From Variovorax sp. OV329 (GTDB taxonomy: Bacteria > Pseudomonadota > Gammaproteobacteria > Burkholderiales > Burkholderiaceae_C): DNA of 64,000 nt. The translations under genes and the position numbers were made by a program. Location of the stretch: the NCBI RefSeq assembly GCF_900114785.1, contig NZ_FOUG01000003.1:124001-188000 (forward strand), written 5' to 3'. This document shows, piece by piece, positions 18,652 to 30,661 of this stretch (its first letter is position 1; the number at the start of each line of letters is the position of its first letter). The notes beneath the pieces were generated by a model that saw only the letters and a program-made list of their open reading frames with translations, was not told the origin of the DNA and ran no database searches.

Positions 18652-19554
18652 ATGTTCCAGAACGACCTGCTCAAGGGACAACGCTACCTGGTGACCGGCG
18701 GCGGCACCGGCCTCGGCAAGGCGATGGCTGAGGGCTTCATGGCCCTGGGTGCCGACGTCGCCATCTGCGGCCGGCGCCAGGCAGTGCTGGAAGAGACCGC
18801 GGCGCAGTGGCGAACGCAGTTTCCGCAGCGCCGCATAGACACCTACGGCCTGGACATCCGCGACGCCCAGGGCGTGGAGGACATGGTCGAGCAGCTGTGG
18901 GCCAGCGGCGGCCTGACCGGGTTGGTGAACAACGCGGCCGGCAACTTCGTCTCGCCCACCGAGGCGCTGTCTCCACGCGGCTTCGACGCGGTGGCCAACA
19001 TCGTCTTCCACGGCACCTTCTACGTGACGCAGGCGGTGGGCAAGCGCTGGATCGCCGAGACGCGCGCCGGGAAGTGGAAGCAGGGCGACCCCTACCGCAG
19101 CGTGATGAGCATCATCGTCACCTGGGTCGACAACGGCGGGCCCTTCGTCGTGCCCTCGGCCATGAGCAAGGCGGGCATCGAGGTGATGACCAAGTCGCTC
19201 GCGGTGGAATGGGCCCGCTGGGGCATCCGCCTCAACGCCGTGGGCCCCGGCGAGATTCCCACCGAAGGCATGAGCAAGCGCCTGAACCCGGGCGAGGAAC
19301 CCGGCGACCGCAGCCGCCAACTCAACCCCATGGCCCGGCCCGGCCAGATGAGCGAGCTGCAGAAGCTCGCCACCTTCCTGATGTCGCCCGGGCAGTGCGA
19401 CTGGCTCACGGGACAGTCCATCTTCATGGACGGCGGCAATGCGCTGGCCACCGGCGGCACTTTCTATGCACTGCGTGAATGGGGTGATGCAGATTGGCAT
19501 AGGGCGCGGGAGCAGATCGAGGCGCAGAACGCCAAGGACCGGTCGCAGCGCTGA
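18652..19554 (+). CDS. Short-chain dehydrogenase, 2,4-dienoyl-CoA reductase-like
   Basis: A 300-residue cytosolic NAD(P)H-dependent SDR. The cofactor loop TGGGTGLG is at residues 17-24 and NNAAGNFVSPTEALSP follows. Where classical SDRs have YxxxK, this has S-A-M-S-K within VPSAMSKAGIEVMTKSLA, the pattern of mammalian 2,4-dienoyl-CoA reductase, in which Ser replaces Tyr. It therefore probably reduces 2,4-dienoyl-CoA in oxidation of unsaturated fatty acids. The ATG at 18652 has a GGAG site nine bases ahead; a longer reading is not supported. It stands between gspF and the adhesin. Confidence 0.85.
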   Translation: MFQNDLLKGQRYLVTGGGTGLGKAMAEGFMALGADVAICGRRQAVLEETAAQWRTQFPQRRIDTYGLDIRDAQGVEDMVEQLWASGGLTGLVNNAAGNFVSPTEALSPRGFDAVANIVFHGTFYVTQAVGKRWIAETRAGKWKQGDPYRSVMSIIVTWVDNGGPFVVPSAMSKAGIEVMTKSLAVEWARWGIRLNAVGPGEIPTEGMSKRLNPGEEPGDRSRQLNPMARPGQMSELQKLATFLMSPGQCDWLTGQSIFMDGGNALATGGTFYALREWGDADWHRAREQIEAQNAKDRSQR

Positions 19555-19994
19555 CGCAGTCGCCAAAAAGTACTCATTTCACGCCGCAACGGGAGGTCTG
19601 AACAGATTTCCTGCGGAGAGAGGAGGCGGACAATTTTGCTCAGGGCGTTTCGTTGAGCAATCGAGGCGCCTGGAAATTGGCAGGCGCCTCGATCACGGTC
19701 ATCACAAGAAGCGAGCAGGGAGAGGCTCGACGAACCGAGAAGAGGCGGTGGGCAGGCAGATCGGGTTGGCCACAAGCAGGACAACAACTCGCTGACTTGA
19801 TCTGGCCATTTGCTGATGGAGCGGTTGCGGCGTCAGGGTCGCCGCGACCGCTCCACATTGCCCGGCACCGCGCGGATGGTGCCGTACGCCTTCCCGAAGG
19901 CGGATCGATCCGCACATTTTCTTCCTGCCGCGTTGGCCTTGGCCCATGCGTCAGCCGCTGCATGGGTTGTCGTTTATCTTGCTAGGAGAGGTTC
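19555..19994. other. 440-base gene-free stretch with several strong inverted repeats
   Basis: No convincing gene. It contains TCGAGGCGCCTG / CAGGCGCCTCGA (19661-19692, 12-base arms, 8-base loop), a 15-base-pair stem with one wobble at 19818-19854, GGCACC/GGTGCC (19864-19883) and the palindrome GCGGATCGATCCGC (19900-19913). None is followed by a U-run. The adhesin ribosome site (TAGGAGAGG) sits at the right end. It probably includes the end of the reductase transcript and the promoter and leader of the adhesin. Confidence 0.5.
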
Positions 19995-22900
19995 ATGGAG
20001 TTCAAGAGTCACAAGATTCGTTCGTGGAGCGCGCAAGCGCAGGCAGAGTCATCGGCCTTCAAGGTTCCGCACCGGCGCACCAGGCTGGCCATGGGCATTC
20101 AGGCGTCGATCATGGCGCTCGGAATCGTCGCCATGGCCGACGATGCGCTGGCAGGTCCGGCAGGCGGCTACAGCGTGGGTGCGTTCGACTCAGGCGTGAA
20201 TGGCGCCAACACCGATACGGGTTCATGCCTGTATTCGGGCAGCCCCGGTATTGTCTCCACGGTGACGTCTTCCACTGGCCCATGCACTTCCGGTGGAGGA
20301 GGACGCCAGGCGGGGCTCGTGGCTTGGACGCCGACAGGCGGCTTTGGCGCCTACATGCTTGTCCGAAGCACCGATCAGATCGCGTTCGGAGCAGGCGGTG
20401 TGGAGAAGTTCAGGATCATGAACACCGGCCTGGTCGCCCTCGATGCAATGAACATGAGTTCGAACAAGATCACCAGCCTGGCGGCCGGCACGGTGTCCAG
20501 CAGCAGCACAGATGCCATCAACGGGAGCCAGCTTCATGGCGTGGCTAGCAACACGGCAGCAGCTTTGGGCGGCGGTGCGAGTGTCGATCCCACCACCGGA
20601 GCGTGGACGGCGCCCAGCTATCCGGTGGGTGGCACTTCGGTGAACAACGTCGGCGCGGCGCTCACCAATCTCGACGGCCGCGTTGCGGGCAACACCGCAG
20701 GCGTCGCGTCGAACAGCACCGCCATCAGCAACCTGGTCAATGGGAGTTCCGGGCTCGTGCAGCAGAACGCAGCGACCCGCAACATCACGGTGGGCGCGGC
20801 TACCGATGGGACGCAGGTGAGCATCGCCGGCACCGGTGGCAACCGCGTGCTGACGGGCGTGGCCGCGGGCGCCGTGTCGGCGACCAGCGTCGACGCCATC
20901 AACGGCAGCCAACTCCAGGGCAGCGCGGCTTCGGTGGCCAGCGCCTTGGGCGGCGGCTCGGCGATCCAGCCCAACGGCACTGTAAGCGCACCCACCTACA
21001 CGGTGGGCGGCAGCACGGTGAACAGCGTGGGCGCCGCCATCAGCAATGTTGATGGCCGCGTCACGCAGAACACGAGCAACATCGCGGGCAACACGAGCGC
21101 GATCAACAACCTCGCGAACGGCACCACGGGCCTGGTGCAGCAGAACGCCACGACCCGCAACATCACCGTGGGCGCGGCCACCGACGGCACGCAGGTCAGC
21201 CTCGCTGGCACTGCCGGCAACCGCGTGCTCACGGGCGTTGCCGCCGGCGCGGTCTCCGCGACCAGCGTCGACGCCATCAACGGCAGCCAGCTCCAAGGCA
21301 CCGCCGCTTCGGTCGCCAACGCCCTGGGCGGCGGATCGGCGGTCCAGCCCAACGGCACGGTCAGCGCCCCCAGTTACTCGGTGGGCGGCAGCACGGTCAA
21401 CAACGTGGGCGCCGCGGTCAGCAACCTGGATGGTCGCACCAGCACCAACAGCAGCAACATCGCGCAGAACACCAGTGACATCGCCGGCAACACCAGTGCC
21501 ATCAGCAACCTGACCAATGGCACGACCGGCCTGGTGCAGCAGAACGCCACGACCCGCAACATCACCGTGGGCGCCGCCACCGATGGCACGCAGGTCAGCC
21601 TCGCCGGCACGGCCGGGAACCGCGTGCTCACGGGCGTGGCGGCGGGCGCCGTTTCCACGACCAGCGTCGACGCCATCAACGGCAGCCAGCTTCAAGGCAG
21701 CGCCGCTTCGGTCGCCAGCGCGCTCGGTGGCGGATCGGCGGTACAGCCCAACGGTACCGTGAGCCCACCCAGCTATTCGGTCGGCGGCAGCACGGTCACC
21801 AATGTGGGTGCTGCGGTCACCAACCTGGATGGCCGCACCACCACCAACAGCAGCAATATTCGCGCAGAACACCAGCGACATCGCCGGCAACACCAGTGCG
21901 ATCAGCAATCTGAGCACGGCCATCGGCAACGGCACGACCGGCCTGGTGCAGCAGGACGCAACGACCCGCAACATCGCCGTGGGCGCGGCCACCGATGGCA
22001 CGCAGGTCAGCCTCGCCGGCACCGCCGGCAACCGCGTGCTCACTGGCGTGGCGGCAGGCGCGGTCTCCGCGACCAGCGTTGACGCCATCAATGGCAGCCA
22101 GCTCCAAGGCAGCGCGGCGTCAGTCGCCAACGCCCTGGGTGGCGGATCGGCGGTCCAACCGAATGGCACCGTCAGCGCACCCAGCTACACAGTGGGCGGC
22201 AGCACGGTCAACAACGTGGGCGCGGCCGTCAGCAACATCGATGGCCGTACGACCCAGAACAGCACCGACATCAGCGACCTCGGCACGGCCATCGGCAGCG
22301 GCACCACCGGCCTGGTTCGCCAGGACGCGACGAGCCGCAACATCACTGTCGGCGCTGCAACGGACGGCTCGCTCGTCAGCATCGCCGGCACGGCCGGCAA
22401 CCGCGTGCTGACAGGCGTGGCCGCGGGCGCGGTCTCCGCTACCAGCGTCGACGCCATCAACGGCAGCCAGTTCAAGGCAGCGCGGCTTCGGTCGCCAACG
22501 CCCTGGGTGGCGGGTCGGCAGTCCAGCCGAATGGCACCGTCAGCGCACCCAGCTACGCGGTGGGTGGCACGACGGTCAACAACGTCGGTGCAGCCATCAG
22601 CAACGTGGATGGACGGACCACGCAGAACACGAATGACATCGCCGGCAACACGAGTGCGATCAACAACCTCGCCAATGGCAGCACGGGCCTGGTGCAGCAG
22701 GACGCTACGACCCGCAACATCACAGTGGGCGCGGCCACTGATGGAACGCAGCTCAGCATCGCCGGCAACGCCGGCAACCGCGTGTTGACGGGCGTGGCGG
22801 CGGGCGCGGTCTCGGCGACCAGCGTCGATGCGATCAACGGCAGCCAGCTTCAAGGCAGCGCGGCTTCCGTCGCCAGCGCCCTGGGTGGCGGATCGGCGGT

Positions 22901-25397
22901 GCAGCCCGACGGCACCGTCAGCGCCCCCAGCTACAGCGTGGGCGGAAGCACGGTGAACAGCATTGGGGCTGCCGTCAGCAACATCGACGGCCGCACCACC
23001 ACCAATTCCACGAACATCGCCCAGAACACCAGCGACATCGCGGGCAACACCAGCGCCATCAGCAACCTGGCGAACGGCACGGCCGGCCTGGTGCAGCAGG
23101 ACGCCACGACGCGCAACATCACGGTGGGCTCGGCGACCGACGGCACGCTGGTGAACATCGCCGGCACGGCGGGCAACCGCGTGCTGACGGGTGTGGCCGC
23201 CGGTGTGGTCTCCGCCACCAGCGTCGACGCGATCAACGGAAGCCAGCTCCAGGGCACAGCCGCTTCCGTGGCCTCGGCCCTGGGTGGCGGCGCCGCCGTC
23301 CAGCCCAACGGCACGCTGAGCGCGCCCAGCTACGCGGTGGGTGGCACGACGGTCAACAACGTGGGGGCGGCGGTGTCCAACGTGGACGGACGCACGACGC
23401 AGAACAGCAGCGACATCGCGCAGAACACGTCGAGCATCAACAGCCTGAGCACCGCCATCGGCAACGGCACGACCGGGCTGGTGCAGCAGGACCCGGCGAG
23501 CCGCAACATCACCGTGGGTGCCGCCACCGACGGCACGCAGGTGAGCCTTGCCGGTACCGCCGGCAACCGCGTGCTGACCGGCGTGGCAGCCGGCGCCGTG
23601 TCCGCCACCAGCGTGGACGCGGTCAACGGCAGCCAGCTGTTCGGCACGGCCAGCTCGACGGCTTCGGCCCTGGGCGCCGGCTCGACGGTGGTGAACGGTG
23701 CCGTCACCGCACCCAGCTACGCCGTGGGCGGCACCACGGTCAACAACGTGGGCGCAGCCGTGACCAACCTGGACGGACGCACCACTGCCAACACGGGCAA
23801 CATCGTCCAGAACACCAGCGATATCGCCGGCAACACCACGGCCATCGGCAACCTGAGCACCGCCATCAGCAACGGCACGACCGGCCTGGTGCAGCAGAGC
23901 GGCCCCGCTGTCGACGTCACCGTGGCGGCGGCCACCGGCGGCTCGCGGGTCGACTTCACGGGCACGGCAGGCAGCCGCGTGCTGACCGGCGTGGCCGCCG
24001 GCACGGTGTCGGCGACCAGTGCCGACGCCGTCAACGGCAGCCAGCTCCACGGCACGGCCAGCTCGGTGGCCTCGGCCCTGGGCGGCGGCGCCGGGGTGAA
24101 CCCGGACGGCAGCGTCAGCGCGCCCAGCTACTCGGTGGGCGGTACCACGGTCAACTCGGTGGCCGGCGCGGTGAGCAACCTCGACGGTCGCGTGACGCAG
24201 AACACCAGCGGCATCGCGGCCAACACGACGGCGATCAACAACCTAACCAACGGCACGGCGGGCCTGGTCCAGCAGGATGCGGCCTCGCGCAACATCACCG
24301 TGGGCCAGAGCACGGATGGTTCGGTCGTGAACTTCGCCGGCACGGCCGGCAACCGCGTGCTGACCGGCGTGGCCGCAGGCAGCATCAGCGCCACCAGCGT
24401 GGATGCCATCAACGGCAGCCAGCTCTTCGCCACGGCCAACTCGATGGCCATGGCCCTCGGCGGTGGCGCCGGCGTGGGGCCGAATGGCGCTCTGATTCCG
24501 CCCAGCTACTCGGTGGGCGGCACGACGGTCAACAACGTGGGCGCTGCGGTGAGCAACCTGGACGGACGAGTGAGCAACATCACCAACTCCGTCACCAACA
24601 TCAGCAACCAGATCAACAACGCCGGCCTTGGCATGGTGCAGCAGGCACCGGGCTCCAACACCATCAGCGTAGGCGCCAACACGGGCGGCACCACGGTCAA
24701 CGTGAGCGGCACCGACGGCAGCCGCGTGGTCACCGGCGTGGCCAACGGCAGCATCGGCCAGGGCAGCACCGACGCGGTCAACGGCGGCCAGATCTACGCC
24801 ATGCAGCAGCAGCTGGGACAGGTGAACGCCGCCACCACGGCGCTGGCCACGGACACCGCCGCCACCAGCGGTGGCAGCAGCCCGGGCCCGGCCACCGTCA
24901 AGCCCGCCACCAACGGCGTGGCCGTCGGCAACGGCGCCACCGTGCAGGCCAGCAACAGCGCGGCCGTCGGTGCCAACTCCGTGGCTGACCGTCCCAACAC
25001 GGTGTCGGTGGGCTCGGCCGGCAACGAACGCGTGATCGCCAACGTGGCCGACCCGGTGATCGACACCGATGCGGTCAACCAGCGCACCTTGAACAGCGGG
25101 CTGCAGTCGGCCAACAACTACACCGACCAGCGCGTGAACCAGCTGCAGAACGCGATGGGCGACACCAACCGCAAGGCCTACTCCGGCGTGGCCGCGGCCA
25201 CGGCGCTGACCATGATTCCGGACGTGGACATGGGCAAGACCATCGCGATCGGCATCGGCGCGAGCTCCTACCAGGGCTATGGCGCCACGGCGATCGGGGT
25301 GAGCGTGCGCGTCAACGAGCGCGTGAAGGTCAAGGCCGGCGCCGGCCTGTCATCCGCCGGCACGACTGCGGGCGTGGGTGCGGCCTTCCAGTGGTGA
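19995..25397 (+). CDS. Trimeric autotransporter adhesin (YadA/Hia-like), two frameshifts as sequenced
   Basis: A surface adhesin of about 1800 residues if read through. It has a long signal region ([11 protein letters not shown] to [10 protein letters not shown]), a passenger of about eleven repeats of 125-137 residues, and a C-terminal YadA-type anchor ([19 protein letters not shown] to GVGAAFQW) that forms the outer-membrane barrel as a trimer. Each repeat has a neck motif of type [11 protein letters not shown]. As given, the frame breaks twice: an extra T at 21859-21860 (AATATTCGC where sister repeats read AACATCGC), and a missing C at 22470/22471 (CAGTTCAAG for CAGCTTCAAG). The two cancel, and the 610 bases between encode good repeats in the +1 frame. 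A strict translation stops at 22082. Confidence 0.88.
20758..24800 (+). repeat. Coding repeats of the adhesin passenger
   Basis: About eleven imperfect direct repeats of roughly 370-410 bases. Each encodes a [17 protein letters not shown] start, an [15 protein letters not shown] segment, a neck (DAINGSQL), an SVASALGGG stretch, a [21 protein letters not shown] segment and an Asn/Thr-rich stalk ([12 protein letters not shown]). Blocks near the middle are nearly identical at the DNA level, which invites recombination and assembly error; the last two or three have diverged more. Confidence 0.85.
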
Positions 25398-25430
25398 TCG
25401 ACTGAAATCAACTTGCTGTCACACAAGTGC

Positions 25431-25458
25431 AAAGGAGGCCCTCGGGCCTCCTTTTTTT
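25431..25458 (+). terminator. Rho-independent terminator of the adhesin gene
   Basis: Stem AAAGGAGGCC / GGCCTCCTTT with a CTCG loop and a run of seven T (25452-25458), 33 bases after the adhesin stop. It lies between the adhesin and the convergent gspE, which ends at 25481. Confidence 0.9.
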
Positions 25459-25480
25459 CGACTGTCGGGCCTCTGCCCGC

Positions 25481-26872
<1,392 letters not shown>

Positions 26873-26888
26873 GGACCTGCTCTGCGAC

Positions 26889-29273
26889 TCAGGGCAGCTC
26901 GCGCTGGCTTGCCGGGTCGGCCGTCGGCGGCAGCGTGCCGCGCAGCGTGCTGGGCGGCGGCGGGTTCAGCGGCGCCAGGGGTTCCGGCGGAATCAGGCGC
27001 GTGCCTTGCACGGGCGTGGACCTGCTGGCGGGCGGCGTGAGCGAGAGGGGGGCGGGCACCGCGCCGGCCGGCGCCTGGGGAGCCGCCAGCGGAGGAATCT
27101 GCGAAGCCGCCGGCACGTTGCCCAGGAAGATGTTCGACTCCGGCTGCACGCGCGACAGGCTCGAGCGCATGGCGTCGTAGCGGTCGAAGGTCAGGACGTC
27201 GCTGGTGAAGTTGTCGCGCACCACCACCGGCCGCAGGAACACCATCAGGTTGATCTTCTTGCGGGTGCGCGAGTCGTTGCGGAACAGGTAGCCCAGCACC
27301 GGCACGTCGCCGGCCAGCGGCACCTTGTCGGTCGAGTTGCCGTACTCGTCCTGCAGCAGGCCGCCCAGCGCGATGAGGTTGCCGTTGTCGACCACCACGT
27401 TCGACTCGATCGAACGCTTGTTCGTCGTCGGGCCGTTGATGTTGTTCAGGGTGGTCGGCACGACGGTCGACACCTCCTGGAACACCTGCAGCCGGACCGT
27501 GTTGTCCTCGTTGATGGTCGGGCGCACGCGCAGGGTCAGGCCCACGTCCTTGCGCTCGATGGTCTGGAAGGGGTTGACCGTGTTGGTAGAGCTGCCGGTG
27601 TTGGTGTACTGGCCGGTGACGAAGGGCAGGTTCTGGCCCACCACGATCTTGGCTTCCTCGTTGTCCAGCGTCAGCAGGTTGGGCGTGGCCAGGATGTTGC
27701 CGTCGGCGTTGCTCTCCAGGAAGTTGGCCAGGAAGCCCAGCACGGTCTGGCCGGCGATGGTCACGGAACTGGCGAGGTTCAGGCCCGTGGGTGGCGGCAC
27801 GCCGGCCGCGCCGCTTCCGGGAACGGCAATGTTCAGGATGTTCGCCAGGACGTTCGAGCTGTTGCCGATGTAGCGGTTGTTGTTGCCGCCCAGCAGGCCC
27901 TGCCACTGCACGCCGAACTGGGCCGCCTTGTCGGCGTTGACCTCGGCGATGAGCGCCTCGACCATCACCTGAGCCCGCTTGCTGTCCAGCCGGTCGATCA
28001 CCGCGCGCAGCTGCCGGTACTGCGGCTCGGAGGCCGTGATGATCAGCGAGTTGGTCGACGGGTCGGCCTGCACCTGGCCGCCGGTGGAAGGTTGGTTGGC
28101 GTTGTTCAGCGGCGCCGTGGACTGCGGGCTGCTGGAGCCGCCCTGCATGCCGAAGGTGCCGGCCTGCTGGGCAGCGACCGGCTGGCTGGACGACAGGCCG
28201 CCCGAGGCGCCGCCCGTCCCGCCCGCGGCACCCGTCAGGCCGGTGCCCTGCGAGCGCGGATCGGCCGCGATGGCGGCGCGCAGGCTGGCGGCCAGGCGCA
28301 CGGCATCGGCGTTCTTCAGGTAGACCACGTAGATGTTGCCCGCCGCACCGTTGCCGTTGTCCACCGGCGCCTTGTCGAGCTTCTCGATCAGCGTGCGCAC
28401 CAGCTGCGCACGCGCCGGATTGGCCGCGCGCATGATGATCGCGTTGCTGCGCGGCTCGGCCAGCAGCGTGGTGCGGAACGAAGCGTCTCCCTGGCCGCCG
28501 GGCGCGGCCGCCACGGCAGGCTGGCCTGGCGCGCCGGTGCTGCCGCCGCTGCCGTCCACCAGGCGCTGTACCAGCGGCACCAGGTCGGTGGCGATGGAGT
28601 GGCGCAGCTGGATCACTTCCACGTCCGAGGCATTGGGCACGTCCAGCGCCGCGATGATGCGGCCCAGGCGGCGCATGTTCTCCGCATAGTCGGTAACCAC
28701 CAGCGTGTTGTTGCCGGGGTTCACGTTGATCGTGTTGTTGGGTGCGATGAGCGGGCGCAGCACCGGCAGCAGGTTGTTCGCCGATTCGTAGTTGAGCTTG
28801 AAGACCTGCGTGACGATCTGGTTGCCGGCCACGCGCTGGGCCGCGCCCACCGAGGTGGTGACGGTGTTGGTCTGCAGCTTGGCATCGGCCTCGGGCACGA
28901 TCTTGTACAGGCCTTCCGACTCGACGATGGCAAAGCCCTGCAGGCGCAGCGCGGCAGCGAACTGGTTGAAGGCCGAACCCGGCGGCACCGGGCGGTCGGT
29001 CACCAGGTTGATGGTGCCTTTCACGCGCGGGTCCACCACCACGTCACGGCCGGTCACCACCGCCATGGTGCGGGCCACCGATTCGATCTCGGCGTTGGTG
29101 AAGTTCAGCGTGATGGGCTCGCCCGGGGTCGGCGCGCCGGCGTTGTTGTTCTGCTGTTGCGCCGGCACGGGCGCCACCGCCAGGCCGGCGGTGACCGCCA
29201 GGATCACTTGCGCGGCGGCCAGTGCGAGTGCACCGATGCGAAAGCGCTGTGGCGTGGTCGATGGAGGCTTCAT
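26889..29273 (-). CDS. gspD: Type II secretion secretin GspD
   Basis: The outer-membrane secretin ring. The 794-residue product has a signal peptide (about 1-38, ending near VPAQQQ), the N0 domain (ITLNFTNAEIESVARTMAVV), N1-N3 repeats with Gly/Ser-rich linkers, and the secretin core (VMVEALIAEVNADKAAQFGVQW; VPLAGDVPVLGYLFRND). A Pro-rich tail follows. It lies directly after gspN and before gspE. No lipobox is present, so targeting would rely on a separate pilotin or on self-insertion (inference). Confidence 0.95.
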   Translation of the reverse strand: MKPPSTTPQRFRIGALALAAAQVILAVTAGLAVAPVPAQQQNNNAGAPTPGEPITLNFTNAEIESVARTMAVVTGRDVVVDPRVKGTINLVTDRPVPPGSAFNQFAAALRLQGFAIVESEGLYKIVPEADAKLQTNTVTTSVGAAQRVAGNQIVTQVFKLNYESANNLLPVLRPLIAPNNTINVNPGNNTLVVTDYAENMRRLGRIIAALDVPNASDVEVIQLRHSIATDLVPLVQRLVDGSGGSTGAPGQPAVAAAPGGQGDASFRTTLLAEPRSNAIIMRAANPARAQLVRTLIEKLDKAPVDNGNGAAGNIYVVYLKNADAVRLAASLRAAIAADPRSQGTGLTGAAGGTGGASGGLSSSQPVAAQQAGTFGMQGGSSSPQSTAPLNNANQPSTGGQVQADPSTNSLIITASEPQYRQLRAVIDRLDSKRAQVMVEALIAEVNADKAAQFGVQWQGLLGGNNNRYIGNSSNVLANILNIAVPGSGAAGVPPPTGLNLASSVTIAGQTVLGFLANFLESNADGNILATPNLLTLDNEEAKIVVGQNLPFVTGQYTNTGSSTNTVNPFQTIERKDVGLTLRVRPTINEDNTVRLQVFQEVSTVVPTTLNNINGPTTNKRSIESNVVVDNGNLIALGGLLQDEYGNSTDKVPLAGDVPVLGYLFRNDSRTRKKINLMVFLRPVVVRDNFTSDVLTFDRYDAMRSSLSRVQPESNIFLGNVPAASQIPPLAAPQAPAGAVPAPLSLTPPASRSTPVQGTRLIPPEPLAPLNPPPPSTLRGTLPPTADPASQRELP

Positions 29274-29276
29274 GGG

Positions 29277-30092
29277 TCAACCCAGGTTGATGATCGAGCG
29301 CGCGCCGTCGCGCCGCCCGATGATGTTCAAGAGATTCGACAGCGCATCCTCGCGCCCCGGCGCCGCACTGGCCTCGCCGGAGAAGCGCAGGCGGGTGCCG
29401 GTCCAGCGGCCGCTGCCCGACAGGCGCAGGGCGCCTTCGCGCGTGGTCAGCAGCAGGCTGGGCGCACTGCCGCCCTCGAGCACGACGCGGTAGCTGCCCA
29501 TCGGCTTGAGCGTCGACAGGCTGGAGGAGATGTCGGTGGCGTCCAGCGTGGCCCGGCCCTGGAAGGCCAGTTGCTGCTGCCGGTCCACGCGAAGCTCCAG
29601 CCCCTGCGTGCTGAGGTCCAGCACGCCATCGGGCTTGAGCGTATTGAAAGGGGCGCCGAAGCCGGCCAGCAGCGCGGCAGGCCAGCGCGATTGCCCGTCT
29701 TCCACGCGCACCTGCAGGCCCTGCACGCCGGGGCGCGCCTGCACGCCCAGCGGCTGCTTCGTGCAGCAGCTCAGGTCGAGCGCGGCGCGGATGCCGCTCC
29801 AGGAGGGGCGCAGCTTCCAGTTCAGCGAGCCAGGCAGCGAGATGGCATCGGCACCGCCAGCGCCGCTGGCGAACACCACGCCGGCGTTTCCGTTCCAGAC
29901 CGTGCCGCGCGGGTTGACGAGCAGAAGCCGCCCGGCCGATTGATCGCGCAGCACCGAGGCCAGCCAGCGCGCGGGCGCGTAGAGCGTGAAGGTAATGGCC
30001 GCACCCAGCAGGCCGCCCAGCAGCGCCCAGCGCCAGCCGCGCCCGCGGGGGACGGCGGCACCGGGGCGGAAGTGGGAGCTGCGCGTGACCAT
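29277..30092 (-). CDS. gspN: Type II secretion protein GspN
   Basis: A 271-residue GspN-family protein, an optional inner-membrane component. It has one N-terminal transmembrane helix (WALLGGLLGAAITFTLYAP, about residues 22-40) and a periplasmic domain with the motif GTVWNGNAGVVF. ATG 30092 is used; the longer in-frame reading is a shadow of gspM. It ends three bases before gspD and begins 11 bases after gspM. Its exact role in secretion is not settled for any species. Confidence 0.88.
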   Translation of the reverse strand: MVTRSSHFRPGAAVPRGRGWRWALLGGLLGAAITFTLYAPARWLASVLRDQSAGRLLLVNPRGTVWNGNAGVVFASGAGGADAISLPGSLNWKLRPSWSGIRAALDLSCCTKQPLGVQARPGVQGLQVRVEDGQSRWPAALLAGFGAPFNTLKPDGVLDLSTQGLELRVDRQQQLAFQGRATLDATDISSSLSTLKPMGSYRVVLEGGSAPSLLLTTREGALRLSGSGRWTGTRLRFSGEASAAPGREDALSNLLNIIGRRDGARSIINLG

Positions 30093-30103
30093 GGCAGTGG
30101 CGC

Positions 30104-30661
30104 TCAGCGTGCAGCCGGCAGGGTCATGCCGAGCGTGCCATCCCAGTTGGCCTTGCTGCCGTCGTTCGCGGCGGCAGCCGGGTTGGAAGGCGCGGGACCG
30201 CCGCCGGGTGCGGCAGCGCCGGCGCGGGTGAGGTGCACTTCGCGCGGCACGGCGCGGGCGTTGCCGCGCGCCTGGGCGAGCCACTGGGCCAGTGCTTCGG
30301 CCGGCACGGCGCGGACGACGACATTGACCGCCTCGCCACCGCCTTGCTGCTGGATCTGCGCCGTGGGGCCCAGGCTCGACTTGACGCTGGCTTCCAGCGC
30401 CTTCATGGATTCGTCGCGGTTGGCGCGCGGCTGCGACTGCAGCGCCTTGGCCTGCGCCTGCAGCGTGGTCATCTGCTGCAGCTGCGCGTCGAGCCTGGCG
30501 TGTTCGGCGGGCGCATCGCGCAGGGTCTTGATGGCCGGCGCAAAGGCGATCCACCACAGCAGCGCCACGCCGATGAGGGCGGCGGCGATGCCGACAAGGC
30601 GTCGCTCGCGTGCGTCGAGAGCGGCCCAGCGGGCGCGCAGTTGGGCGAGTTGTTCTCTCAT
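30104..30661 (-). CDS. gspM: Type II secretion protein GspM
   Basis: A 185-residue bitopic inner-membrane protein: short cytoplasmic N-terminus, a helix at about 22-38 (LVGIAAALIGVALLWWIAF), then a periplasmic coiled-coil and ferredoxin-like domain. It pairs with GspL in the assembly platform. The ATG at 30661 overlaps the gspL stop by four bases (ATGA). The C-terminus is Pro/Ala-rich. Confidence 0.9.
   Translation of the reverse strand: MREQLAQLRARWAALDARERRLVGIAAALIGVALLWWIAFAPAIKTLRDAPAEHARLDAQLQQMTTLQAQAKALQSQPRANRDESMKALEASVKSSLGPTAQIQQQGGGEAVNVVVRAVPAEALAQWLAQARGNARAVPREVHLTRAGAAAPGGGPAPSNPAAAANDGSKANWDGTLGMTLPAAR

Noticed and set aside
19995..25397. Regular repeats that could suggest a CRISPR array
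   Set aside because: Units are about 390 bases long, coding, and end in a YadA anchor; they are adhesin repeats.
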